A DNA stretch of 64,000 nucleotides from Cristatella mucedo (taxonomy: Eukaryota; Bryozoa; Phylactolaemata; Cristatellidae). Below, piece by piece: positions 42,126-55,734 of the stretch. The first letter of the stretch is position 1. Each line of letters opens with the position of its first letter. Below the pieces are notes generated by a model. It saw only the letters and a list, made by a program, of their open reading frames with translations. It had not been told where the DNA came from and ran no database searches. The stretch lies in NCBI GenBank assembly GCA_009760855.2, contig WPIO01000017.1, positions 3,896,501-3,960,500 of the forward strand, in the 5' to 3' direction. Both the position numbers and the translations under genes were made by a program.

Positions 42126-45100
42126 TGCATTTCCGTCTGTAACTGCACAAAGACTGTGCGGGTGCTACGCTGAAGAGTTTATGTAGCAAACTTAAGCGGC
42201 TTTCGGTACGCATTCGGTAGCCAACGGGCTTCATCTCACGAAACAAAGAGAAAGTGAGCAGCATAGCTGAGTCAGGAAAGCAGTTGAGGTAGTAGGTAAC
42301 ATGGAAGTAGCAGCTCAGGACGGCTGGAAACGATGTGCCATAGTCGGCAGCAGGAGAGTAGTTGTTGCTGCTGCTTAAGAATCGCGGAAGTGTTCAACAT
42401 TCTAGGACCTGCAGAGCAAAAGCTTCTGTTGCCAACGGTCTTAAAGCGGAGGAATGGAGCAGCTAGTTTATTGTCCACACAGGACCTGAGGGTGCGAGGA
42501 GCCAGGAACTGGTGCAGCAGTTCAGCTAGATATGGAAGATAAAAGCCGTGGCAGGCCTTGTGGGTCAGCTTAAGAACTTTTCGCTGTATCCGTTGATCAA
42601 CCGGCAGACATCCAAGCTCTTTCAATAAAGGAGACACAGCCAAACCTCCGGGATTTGCAAGCTAGTCTTGCAACCACATTCATTACCAGCTGCAAAGGTG
42701 TAGTGGCTTTCTTTTGGTAGCACAGCCAAAATGGAATGACAATAATCTAGTCGAAGTATAAATAAGTAGTTAATTAAATTTTTTACAAGCCACCGTGGAA
42801 GACCGTTCCTATTCTTAGATAGGGTTTGGACGTAATGGCTAGCTGTGGAAGCAGTCTTCTTAACGAAGCTTTCAAAATTTAGGCAGCCGTTGAAGATGAC
42901 ACCTACATTTCGAGCACAAGGTGATGGTCGCACAACAACATCACCTATTAGAAGAGCAAAGCCTTCTAGTTCAGCCACACGCTTGGGATGTCCCATGAGT
43001 AGCAGCTCCGTTGTATCGTCGTTTAGTTTAAGTAAATTTGGCGACTTCCATGATCGAATATCTGCAAGGCAATTATTAAGTTTGTCAGTCACTTCAGCAG
43101 ATTCCGACGGTTTAAATGACAAATACAGCTGAGTATCGTCAGCATAATAGGGATAGCCTATTCCATGTCACATTTCCCATAAGTGAAATATAAATGGAGA
43201 ACAACAAAGGAGCCGAGGACAGACCCTTGACGGACTCCTCGGGTGACTGGTCTGGTGGATGAAACCTGACCCCCATACAATACGGATTCAACGCGATCAG
43301 ACAAGTATGATCTAAAGCACGCCAGTGCCTCGTCTGCCAGACCGATCGTCGTTCTCAATCGTTCAAGCAAGTACGATATCGTGATCAAGGGTGTCAAATG
43401 CAGCTGATAGATCTAGCAGCACTGTGACATTCATCGTTGCTGCATCGGATGTCACTGGTTATGCGGAAGAGAGCAGTTTCCGTAGACTGCTGCCACTTGA
43501 ACCCCAATTAAAATTTTTATGAAATTTTATTCTTTGTGATGTGTGCTACAAGCTGCTAAGCGACAATTTTTTTAATAATCCTTGTCAAAGAAAGGAAGAA
43601 GGGAAACTGGGCGATAGTTTGCAATGACCTCTGCGTCTAATTCAGGCTTTTGAAGTATCGGTCTAACGATGACCGATTTGAAGAATTTGGGTACAACCCC
43701 TTTTCCAAGAGAAACCATTAAAAGTCTCGATTATGGCTGGGCTAAGTTTGTCTGCCACTGAAGATCACAGAGATGATGTACAGAGTCTTCAGGAGACGTA
43801 CTCTCTTTAATAGACCTTAATAAGGTAGCCACGCGACTTGCAGAAACCTCGGAAAGTCTTTTCAGGAAGGTCACAGGTTGCGATTCAGCAATTGCTATAG
43901 TCGAAGGGGATTTTTATGGAGGCACCGATGGGCTCAATTTTTTCAGTGAAGAAGGCTGAAAACTTTCGGCCTAGTCGGTAACATCTGCGGAGTGAGACCT
44001 CTCAGAAGTGGCCAGCAAATTGTTTACCGTCTTATAAATCTGTTCTGGGTCTGACTGGAAGAACTTCAGTTTTCGAGCGACAAAAACTCGGGCTTTTCTA
44101 ACCTTTCGAGTATAGAACCGAAGGAAGCCTTTGAAATTGACTAGATCTTCATTAGCCTCAGATTCCTTAAAACGGTGTTCAAGCCTGCGCTTAACAAGGT
44201 GTGTAGTTTGATGACTTTTTTATGTAAATTGAAAGGAATCTGCACCACTCAGTATGATGGACAGAATGTTCGGGCGCATGCTCATCAAGAGCTTGACTCC
44301 GTCAGTGTCACGTTCACTGTATCGGTGAGAGTATTAAATCTGTCGGTCGAGTCTGGGTGCAGATCAAGAAGACCTGCCTCGTACACACATATTTCAAAAA
44401 GTGTGTCTCGGTAAATGCTTTTTTAGTTACGTTGCTGGACATAGTCGACTTTACCCTGTTCGTACAACGGAGCAGGAACGGTAAACGAGACCGATCAATT
44501 ATCCGATCCAAAAGAGTCATCGGGGACACCACAAGGTCAGTGGGGGCAGACATCCTTGGTGAAAATGAGATCCAGGATATGGCCCCCAACATGAACGGTA
44601 CGACTAACGCGTTGTACCAAACCAAAGTTCTCCAGACAGTCAAGAAATGAGCAGACATGGCTGCTTCTAGGGTTGTCAACGTGCATGTTGAAATCTCCTG
44701 CAATCAGGAACAGGCTGTCGCACACAAATATTTTAGGGAGGAACTCCGCAAACTCTTCCATAAACAAGTTTAGACAGCCAGAAAGAAATCGCCATATCAC
44801 AACAGTGAGAGACACTGTCTTTGATGAGGACCTGATTGCAACTGATTCAAACGATGGCCCATACAAAAACAGCATTTCTTATAGCAAAGGATTTTCGAAC
44901 AATAGCAACCCGCCACCAACCTTCTCAGATCGCATGGTCTGAAAGAATGAGAATCCAGGTGGGGTGGTCTCAGATACACAGCTACTAGAACAGGGCGTCA
45001 ACCCAGTTTCGGCCACCAGAAACGCATTTTTTCCTGGACAGCTTGATCGCGGATTAACAATCCCTTGGCTCTTAGCGAGCGAAGATTTAACCGGCAGAAT

Positions 45101-45130
45101 TTAAGACGCTGTCCAACAGCTTCGCAACAC
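42126..45130 (-). mobile_element. LINE-A, long but broken copy with endonuclease and RT
   Basis: On the - strand, from about 45130 down: remnants of an APE-type endonuclease (LIAGDFNMHVDNPRSS, VGGHILDLIFTKD), then RT pieces (TIGLADEALACFRSYLSDR, GVRQGSVLG in place of GVPQGSVLG, the YADD region), and the C-terminal domain to the LINE-A 3' end. Many frameshifts. It shows that the family encodes EN and RT like L2/CR1 elements. The last 264 bases belong to duplication copy 1. Confidence 0.8.
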
Positions 45131-45575
45131 CAATTAATTGGCTTGCATTCGTCGGCATGTGGCCCACCCGGCAGAAGCTGCCACTTCTAATTTAAATTAG
45201 ACCTTAGTAAAGTCACCCGTTAATTTTGTACAACGTGCTGAGGCACGGCGAGTGAGCTACAACCGCAACGAGTGCTAATCGGTGCTTTAAACTTATGGAT
45301 CGTAGGTTTGATAGCCGAGCTGTTGATAGGTCGAACGCAGGATGCTGGGAGGTTCTTACTAATCCACCGAAGAAGGCCCGCCGGTAGGTATCCACAAATG
45401 GCGACATTGCAGCTTGTGCTGAGCAGATCCTCTTTAAAAGGAAGCTTTGTGTGAGTTTTTTTGCGAGGCTATCTATTTCCTAGTCTTGTGATTACAGAGA
45501 TGTTGGGCTGAATTAATTCTATAACCATACTTGCACTTGAAATTCCTCACGATTATGAACTTTGAGATTGGCCAC
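45131..45575. other. Unrecognised intergenic DNA
   Basis: No gene or element identified. Confidence 0.35.
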
Positions 45576-45579
45576 TGAC

Positions 45580-45765
45580 TGTGAACTGAGAGGAGAGCGG
45601 CTCTATTCCAGCAAGACACTGACTGCAAGACATCTCTATCCAGAAATCTCTGTTCAGGTGCTTTGTATGGCACCGGGCTAGAGCCCGCGACCTCCGTCAT
45701 TAAGCACGTTCACATTGACCTTGGTTCGAGGCGAGCATCTTAACCACTGCGACAAACATCACGGC
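45580..45765 (-). mobile_element. SINE-B (degraded)
   Basis: Inverted copy: CTCTATCCAGAAATCTCTGT, TTCAGGTGCTTTGTATGGCA, GGGCTAGAGCCCGCGACC and CATCTTAACCACTGCGACAA. Confidence 0.6.
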
Positions 45766-45769
45766 AAAA

Positions 45770-45900
45770 CCCCATTGGTTAAGGTGCTCGCTCCGACCAA
45801 GGCCTTGTCGAGGTCGTGGGCTCAAGCCCCGTGGCATATGTGAAGCGCCTGAATAGAGATCAAGTTCTCTTACGTCGCTATATACATGAATTTCATTCGT
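45770..45900 (+). mobile_element. SINE-B
   Basis: TTGGTTAAGGTGCTCGCTCC, GTCGTGGGCTCAAGCCCC and GCGCCTGAATAGAGATCAAG. It lies head-to-head with the preceding copy. Confidence 0.75.
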
Positions 45901-47420
45901 TTTTCATTCTCATAGGGCGCTACAGAAAAGTCATCGTATTCCATTTTTCGGGCATACGAATACGATGTGATATGTATGTTAGGCTTGCGAACAAGAAATA
46001 ATTGAATGACTAATGCGGCGTATCAAAGACGTGCTCCAGTTAGCAGTATAGTTTGGTAGCATTTCTAGAACTCAGAGCAGCTCTCATGAGCTAATGGTAC
46101 GGGCGCGGGCAGGCAATTTACTGAGGGAGCAGAAGCTCAAAGCAGAGCTCCTCCCCGAGCTCCCATATGTGAAAAACAGACAGGCCTACGCTATTCTGTG
46201 TTCTCTAAGAAAACCGAAGGGCAGGTAAATCGAATGCAAGGTAAGTAGAAGTATTACAGCACCAGCTTCGCTTGCAACGGCAGAAAATTAGGTCACCTAA
46301 AGGGGAAAGTCGACCACCAATCCTTGGTTTTGGTCTCGATCGTATTACAAGTCTCTTGACAGGAAATGTGTCAACGCTTAAAAAGCAACTCTCGGTGGTG
46401 CTTCGCTCGAGCCGATAAAGCAAATGGTTGAGAGAACCATCTGCAACTATTCTTTACCAGCTCTGCCGACCCTGCGAAACGAGTACAAGGAATGCTCGGT
46501 ACACGCATGCCATGCGATCGAACCGGTGCACACTACATTTGGAGACGATCGTGTGATGTCAGTGGCGAGAGCATACTCTAAGGAACTTAATAGTAATAAT
46601 AGATCGTCTCTATAGCGTCCTAAGAGAATTTAATCTTTCTACAGGTGCTTTAAAACTCTCTGAAAGAGAACAAGTACCCAAGGCTAAGCGACATGCCCGG
46701 TATCACGCATGCAAAAGAAAACCGTAATTACGCTTAAGGAACTGAAAGCTCGATCACCGAAAGGTTTCAATTTAGTGGGAGGAAAGGCAAGTTTACCAGT
46801 GCTGGCATTCGGGTGGTGCCGGGGCACACTAGAGGAGAAAGGAGAACGGATAGGTAGGCTAGTATAGTGAAGTGACTAGTATACTGGCAGGCCATGAAGT
46901 GACTGCACTGTTTAGCAGCCTACGAGGACGGCTGTCTAATGCTGGGTCGTGTTCCGTTGTTGTACTGTCGTGCTGTGCTTCGATTTTGGCGTGACATGCT
47001 TGCTTTCCTGTCATAGCTTTATTACAGCCCAGGTTCATGTGCATGATCTTGAGATCGAGGTGGAAAGTGTTGTTTTATTGCTGCACTATTAGTGTATGGG
47101 CCGATGGCGTTTATGGCCGCTGGTTTGTGGGCCATACCGGTTTCTGGGAAATGGCTTCATGAGGGTTAGTCACTGCCGGCACAGGAGGGGCAGGGGAACA
47201 CGCGGCGAAGGAGAGAGCCGTCGTGAGCCGTGGCGCTTCGAGCCCAAATACAGCATTGTCCGTAAGACATTCAATGTTTTCGGTACTGTCGCGTGATTGC
47301 AGTCGGGGCGTCAAACTACAGCGACCTGAACGCCAGACTGAGGATCTCGAATTCGATGCTTGATCCTGGAGTCAGTGAAGCTTAGGCAGCAGCGGCTTGA
47401 CGTGGCAGCTGTATTAACTT
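45901..47420. other. Unrecognised intergenic DNA with one SINE-B tail
   Basis: An inverted SINE-B 3' tail is visible at about 46590-46665 (AGAGAATTTAATCTTTCTAC). No gene supported. Confidence 0.4.
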
Positions 47421-47426
47421 GTATTA

Positions 47427-47578
47427 GCTTATTTACCAGCCTCATTCGATAGAGCCAAAAGAACCTCAACGCCTATCACCACCACTTACAGTTGGAAATA
47501 TTGAATGCATGATTCGAACCCTCGACCTCGGTAGTGAGGAGTGAGCACCTTACCTCCTGGGCTATCACGGCCCAGTAC
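47427..47578 (-). mobile_element. SINE-A (degraded)
   Basis: Inverted copy: CCTATCACCACCACTTACAG, GATTCGAACCCTCGACCTCG and GAGCACCTTACCTCCTGGGC. Confidence 0.7.
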
Positions 47579-48560
47579 TACACGCTGCTGACGAGTGACT
47601 AGATGTACATGCAAGTACATATTTCTCCTTATTTCTTTTCTCTCATCTCTTGATCAGGTGTCCGCTGGCATGCTGCTTTTGGTTAGCATGAAACTGCTAG
47701 GGAGGGCGAGACCCATCTGAATTAGAAACACTAGGTCCTTGATCCACGGATCCATACGGCCCTTGGTCCACGAATGGATCTGCCCAATCTGGTCAAACTA
47801 GTATCACGATCATCGTCCGGCCAACGTGCAGTGCTTGCTATGTGGATATGCTAACCTCTACATGCCGCTGAGTTTTGCACCAGTTACAGACTTACAAGGG
47901 CATAGACCATGCTGCAAGGTTGTTGTACAAGCTCCAGGAGACAGAAGGGTTACATCAGGCGAACAGGCTGAGACCTCAGCACTTCGCAATGACGAAGGCA
48001 GAAGACAAAAGTGTCTCTTGCAGCACAGGCCGACAGCTCTAGCTTTACCGATATACTCGGGTAGTGAGATAAAAAGCTCCGTCTATCCAACTCCCATGAC
48101 TCGACCAGTACACTTACGTTTCTGCATATACTCGACACCGTATTCGACTCAAGCTCTCGAAATCTATTGAGCACAGGCAACAAAGCACCAACCAGAAAAG
48201 CAATTATACATACACAATGCAAATGCTAGATGAAGGTGAGAAATAGATATAAGGTCTCATGGGCTCCACCTTCAGTGCCTCCGAACGTACAAGAAGAACA
48301 GGCTTCGCTGGTCTCCCATATGATGCCTGACAAACGCACAGGCTTCGCGTACGCATGCTAAGAAGGAAAATATACAGCTGAGATCATGAACTAAATCCAC
48401 CGCGGAAGGTTCTTAAAATACCGGTCATAAATTCGATTTAGAGAATGCTGCTAAGCCGCTTAGGCGTCACTTGATAATGAGTATGCAGCCAGCTCTCTAT
48501 TCTCTGTCTCACTTTATCATCTAACTGGACTTCAAACGCCAGCAACTAAGCAAAATAAAA
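47579..48560. other. Unrecognised intergenic DNA
   Basis: No gene or element identified. Confidence 0.35.
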
Positions 48561-48584
48561 AATTCATACGTACAGCACCATAAC

Positions 48585-48698
48585 AGACACGAATCTTTAT
48601 CCAGATGCTTCACATGAGCCACAGGGCTTGAGTCCACGACCTCGGTCGTAATTGTCGTTAAAGGTGACACCTTAACGCTTGGGCCAAACCAGAGCTTC
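48585..48698 (-). mobile_element. SINE-B (degraded)
   Basis: Inverted copy: TCTTTATCCAGATGCTTCAC, GGCTTGAGTCCACGACCTCG and CACCTTAACGCTTGGGCCAA. Confidence 0.6.
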
Positions 48699-48949
48699 TA
48701 AATCTTGAAGCTCTAGGTACAGGAGTGAGTTCTACTGTTAAATGCAATTTCCTCGATATTCCAAGTGCTTCTAGGGTAGTCACACCGCACCACCCACAGA
48801 CAGCTAAAACAACATGGAATGATGGCTGCTGGTTTTAAAGGTTAGCCGGAAGTGCATGCCCGTTCAAGATGTAAGCGAGGTCGACTAGCTTTAATTGCTT
48901 GACCTAGGAGTAAACTAGACTTGTCCATGTTTCCTCATACAGTCCTGTT

Positions 48950-50755
48950 CTCACTAATCACGTTTTGGAGCCACCAATACCACGTAGCCTTTGATGAAGG
49001 AGATACTAGATGTGGCTGCCTTAACAAGGTCTAGCAAAAAGAGCTCATCTCCTGAAGACCCTATACCATCATCTCTGTGGTCTTCACTTGCAGACCAACT
49101 TAGCCCTGCCATAACCAAGATTTTTAATGCTTCTTTGGGAAAAGGGGTCGTCCACAAGTCCTTCAAATCGGCAATCGTTAGACCTATTCTTAAAAAGCCT
49201 GGATTAGACACAGAGGTCCTAGCAAACTATCGTCCAGTTTCCCTTCTTCCGTTCTTATCAAAGATTCTTGAAAAGATTGTTGCTAAGCAGCTAGTTGAAC
49301 ATATTGAAAATAATGGAATGTCAGAAACATTTCAATCAGGTTTCAAGAGGCAGCACTCTACTGAAACTGCTCTCCTCCGTGTTAACAATGACATTCTACG
49401 TGGCAACAACGACGGGAATGTCACTGCCCTAGCTCTGCTAGATCTGTCTGCTGCCTTCGACACCATTGATCACGAAGTTCTGCTTGAACGATTGAGAACA
49501 ACGATCGGTCTGGCAGACGAAGCACTGGCGTGGTTTAAATCATACTTGTCTGATCGTGTTCAATCCGTGTCGTGTGGGGGTCAGGTCTCAGACATGAGAA
49601 GGGTCACCTGTGGAGTCCCTCAAGGGTCTGTACTTGGTCCCTTGCTGTTCTCCATTTATACGCAACCTCTGGGAAAAGTGATTAAGGCCCATGGAATAGG
49701 ATATCACTTCTATGCTGACGATACTCAGTTGTATTTGTCATTTAAACCGTCGGAATCTGCTGCAGCAACTGAGAAACTGAATGCTTGCCTTGCTGATATT
49801 CGATCCTGGATGTCGGAAAACTTCCTGAAATTAAATGACGATAAAATCAAACTGCTTCTCATAGGACACCCTAAGCGTGTGGCTGGATTAAAAGGCTTTG
49901 CTGTTCTAATAGGTGATGCTATTGTGCAACCATCACCGCGTGCTCGAAATTTAGGTGTCGTGTTCGACAGCTGTCTCAATTTCAAAAGCTTCATTCAGAA
50001 GACTGCCTCTACAGCTAGCCATCACATCCGATCCCTATCCAAGATTAGAAGCTGTCTCCCTCAGTGGCTTGTAAAAAATTTAACTAGCTCTTTAGTTCTG
50101 TCTCGGCTTGATTATTGTAATTCCCTTTTGGCTGGGCTACCAAAGAAAGCTATTATGCCACTACAGTGGACTATGGATATGGCTGCAAGGCTGGTCTTCA
50201 AGTCCCAGCGGTTTGAGCACGTGTCACCTTTGCTGAAAGAGCTAGGATGGTTGCCGGTTGAGCAAAGGATACAGAGCAAAGTTCTTATGCTGACCCACAA
50301 GGCCCGCCACGGCTTGGCTCCTTCGTACCTAGCTGAACGGCTGCATCAGTTTCAGCCTGTCCGCGCCCTCAGGTCCTGTGTGGACAATAAATTAGCTGTC
50401 CCATTCCTCCGCTTAAAGACAGTTGGCGACAGAAGCTTTAGCTCTGCAGGTCCTCGACTGTGGAACTCGCTTCCACAATTCTTACGCAACGACATCTACT
50501 CTCCAACTGCCGACTATGGCACATCTTTTTCAGCGGTCCTGAACTGCTACTTCTATGCTACTCACTACCTCAACTACTCTCCTAACTCTGCTATGCTTCC
50601 CACTTTCTCTTTGTTGCGTGAGACGAAGTCTGTTGGCTACCGAATGCGTACCGAAAGCTGCTTAGGCTGTGAGTGCGCTATACAAAACTCTCCTGCATAA
50701 CACCCACAAGGTCTTTATGACTTTGTGGAGTTACTAACGGAGATACATTACATTA
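48950..50755 (+). mobile_element. LINE-A, 5'-truncated copy with intact reverse transcriptase ORF
   Basis: A 569-residue open frame (48991-50700) covers the reverse transcriptase of a non-LTR retrotransposon of the L2/CR1 type. RT motifs: NYRPVSLLPFLSKILEKI, LLDLSAAFDTIDHE (motif A), GVPQGSVLGPLLFSIY (motif B), [10 protein letters not shown] (motif C, catalytic YADD), then SRLDYCNSLLAGLP, GWLPVEQRI and [15 protein letters not shown] in the C-terminal domain. The endonuclease is missing, so it cannot be autonomous. It ends in ACGGAGATACATTACATTAC, a short ATTAC-type tail rather than poly(A). The frame has no stops, so the insertion is young compared with the other copies here. The first Met is internal; the natural ORF began upstream. 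Confidence 0.92.
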
Positions 50756-50889
50756 CATAGGGGTATTTCTACAGTATGCTTATTTTTCCAGCACACAATT
50801 TAGGATTAATCCAAGAAATTGCTAGCCCATCATTATTGACAGGCTAAGTGCTAGTTCATTTATACCTAATGACTCGAAGGCCAAGCGGT

Positions 50890-51060
50890 ACACCAATTTC
50901 TTAGCCCACGGGTAAAGTGTTCTCTTTACGACCCAGGTCGTAGGTTCGAGACATGCGGTGGGCGACTTTTTATCGCCCACCGTAAGCGATGCCGCTAGCC
51001 GTTAAGGCTCTTCTGCCCCTATATAAATGAGGCTGTTGAATCAGCTGAGCCTGTTAGTAG
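50890..51060 (+). mobile_element. SINE-A
   Basis: CCCACGGGTAAAGTGTTCTC, GTCGTAGGTTCGAGACATGC, AAGGCTCTTCTGCCCCTATA and TTGAATCAGCTGAGCC. Just beyond the poly(A) signal of Sec-MsrA. Confidence 0.75.
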
Positions 51061-51276
51061 CAAGCATAACATTTCCATCTGCATGTAGTCACCAGTTTTC
51101 GCAAGCCGGATTATTAAGCCCGGTGAGTGGAGCATATCAATGTGCTGCGAGTGGTCGACTAGGCTTCCTTGACTGACCAGATACAACCAAACGCCTTCGG
51201 TGGTCTACGAATAGGCAAATCTGTGGCACATACTGAAAAATGGCAGCCTGACACGGTACATCAAGGTAGGGTATGG

Positions 51277-51282
51277 TTTATT
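51277..51282 (-). terminator. Poly(A) signal AATAAA, Sec-MsrA
   Basis: Canonical hexamer on the - strand, 235 bases after the MsrA stop and about 110 bases beyond the SECIS core. It keeps the SECIS inside the 3' UTR. Confidence 0.65.
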
Positions 51283-51384
51283 CCGGCGGTACACCACACA
51301 AGGCAAACGAAGCAAATGCCTTGCAGACACGCACTGCCTGTCGGAAGCAGCCACGCCAGCGCCATGTCGCCACCAGTCAAGGCA

Positions 51385-51434
51385 GAGAGGATCGGCTGCC
51401 ACCCACGATTTAAGATGGCTGCGTCATTAATGCA
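51385..51434 (-). promoter_or_regulatory. SECIS-like element in the Sec-MsrA 3' UTR
   Basis: On the - strand, 90 bases after the stop codon, ATGAC (51427-51423) and CGAT (51394-51391) form the non-Watson-Crick quartet of a SECIS core (U-U, G-A, A-G, C-C). Between them GCAGCCATCT pairs with GGGTGGCAGC with one A-A mismatch, closing an apical loop that contains AAA. The distance from the quartet to the AA is 11 bases, as in known elements. A weaker lower helix (GCA with TGC) can form outside. SECIS elements recruit SBP2 and the selenocysteine tRNA complex so that UGA is read as Sec. Confidence 0.8.
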
Positions 51435-51516
51435 CCGGTAGCAGCAAAGCAGGCACCACGCGGCTGCAATCGAGCCAGGCTGTGGATGAGGGCACGTGGA
51501 TTATATTCTCGACCTT

Positions 51517-53896
<2,380 letters not shown>

Positions 53897-54204
53897 CGTC
53901 AGAGGCTACGGAAAAGTAGTCGTCTATATGGGCGCAGCCGCAGTACACGTAGCGAGCAGACCCTGGCGAGCTGATTCAACCGCAAAAGAGCGAATGCCCA
54001 TGCCCATGCCCACGCCGGGAGAGCTCAGCTAATTCTAAACGCGCCCGGGTGGCTATCGCAGTCGAACGCAGCACGAAAAGGACAGTAAGTGCACTCACTT
54101 TCGAACCGACGAGCAGAGGTAGCGACCTCAACGCAGCCCGAAGTCGACTCAACATCCGGGTGGGATTTACGTAAACGACCATCAAGGTGAGGGTCACCTC
54201 CTGT

Positions 54205-54236
<32 letters not shown>

Positions 54237-54430
54237 GGATGCCCTAGGGATCCGAGGCCGTAGTAATCGATGGACGGGCTCCCAGCTTTGTCGATGAGCG
54301 GAAAAGAGTAAGCTGTTATTTGCAAGAAGCGTGCGAACTAATAGGATTGGAGCTATTTCAACAGCCGAATGGCAGCCATGGCTACATCGAAGCGTCTACA
54401 AATGACCCGGACGCCGGGACAGCTTGACGA
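53897..54430. other. Upstream region of Sec-MsrA with poly(G) run
   Basis: Probable promoter side of the gene. It contains 31 consecutive G on the + strand at 54205-54235. No TATA box seen. Confidence 0.4.
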
Positions 54431-54434
54431 AAAA

Positions 54435-54525
54435 AGCTTTACAGCAAATGTAAAGGGCGCAGAAAGAGGTTGAGTTCTCTGAAGACGCTAAATAAATTGC
54501 ACGATTATTATTTTATTTAGTGTCA
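54435..54525 (+). mobile_element. LINE-B 3' tail fragment
   Basis: GCAAATGTAAAGGGCGCAGA, TTGAGTTCTCTGAAGACGCT and an ATTATTATTTTATTT tail. Confidence 0.65.
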
Positions 54526-55690
54526 AGATCGCAGCCGTGCCAGCTTCGCCAGCGAACGTACCGGATTGGCAGCAACGGGTGGTGGCGCACAGTGCGGTAG
54601 CCGCGGTTTCAGAGCTGCTGGTGGCGGAGACTCGCGAGGGGCCAGCAGAAGACGTGAGCGAGACGCCCGTCGAGGAAACGCGACAGGTGTACGCACGCCG
54701 AGCGACCGAAAGCAATGGCGCAGGAATGGCCGACGGAGCGGCTAAAGGCAATCGTACAGGAGCCGAGGCTCGAGGCATCTGCCTCGCGGGCGACGCGCGA
54801 GGTGACAACGGTTGCAGTCCAGAATACAGCGGCCGGCGTTAGGGCGTATTCCCGCGAGCCCAGTGCGGTGGCAGAGATTAGAGTAGACTGGTGGAGCGGT
54901 GGAAAGATGTAGGGCTCGGCAATGCGGCAAAGCTCGTGCCATACATGGCCGGAAAGTTAGCAAAGGCCATACTTTCAATTGCCTCTTTCGAGCGGCCGCT
55001 ACCTAGCCTTGTGCTAGATGAGAAGGCAGTTAAGGACGGCATGTATTATTATTGCACTGCTATAGTGTCATGTTTTGTCGTTGCTCCATTTTATCTTGAG
55101 ATCAAGGGGAAATGTGGCTATTTTCAGAGTATGACACTGTCTTTGGTTTATGGGCTGTTGCGATTTATGGCATTGTATATAAGTAGCGGGTGGCAAAGGC
55201 CCAGCGAGTAACGTCGAGGACGCCGGGCGGGACAGTCGCGTACTGGCCCTCTGCGGCGTCCATGGGAATAAACGTCTTTTAGAAAGCTTCGGTGTTCTGC
55301 GTGGTATTGCGTACCTGCCGCTTAGAGAATGAATGGCAAACTACGCTATCGAACCCAGTCCCGTGTGAGCTGATTGGCTATGCCGACGACCCGCACCTGG
55401 CTCTCCATACTTCTCCACGGAGTCTTCGATCTGCGACCTCCGGGGTTCACCATTGTATTCGCCGGTGTTGTTCATCGTGGTCCCGAAGAAGGGCCAAATC
55501 TGGAATCGCTTTTGTGACCGGTACCAAGCCGCATGCATATCGACGACGGCGACCTGTTCCGGGAGGAGCCTGAAGTCCCGGTAGTGCCAGGACGTGTAGT
55601 TCGAATAAAATAACGGCACATATCGAGAGAAATAGCGGTACCGCGGCTCGCACGATGATTTTTCAAGAACTTTTATAATTGTATTTAGTA

Positions 55691-55734
<44 letters not shown>

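Larger units (their letters stand above)
39243..42389. repeat. Direct duplication, copy 1 (about 3.15 kb)
   Basis: Nearly identical to 60016-63176. Differences seen: a 2-base TG insertion, about 12 bases of extra (TA)n in copy 2, and a few single-base changes. Contents: broken hAT transposase with a nested SINE-A, a SINE-B, a LINE-B 3' end, an unrecognised piece (41700-42125) and the 3' end of a LINE-A. Confidence 0.95.

Noticed and set aside
41915-42142. A 75-codon frame present identically in both duplicate blocks (also 62702-62929)
   Set aside because: Its conservation is explained by the recent duplication. A Leu/Pro/Ser-rich piece without known domain, probably part of a decayed element.
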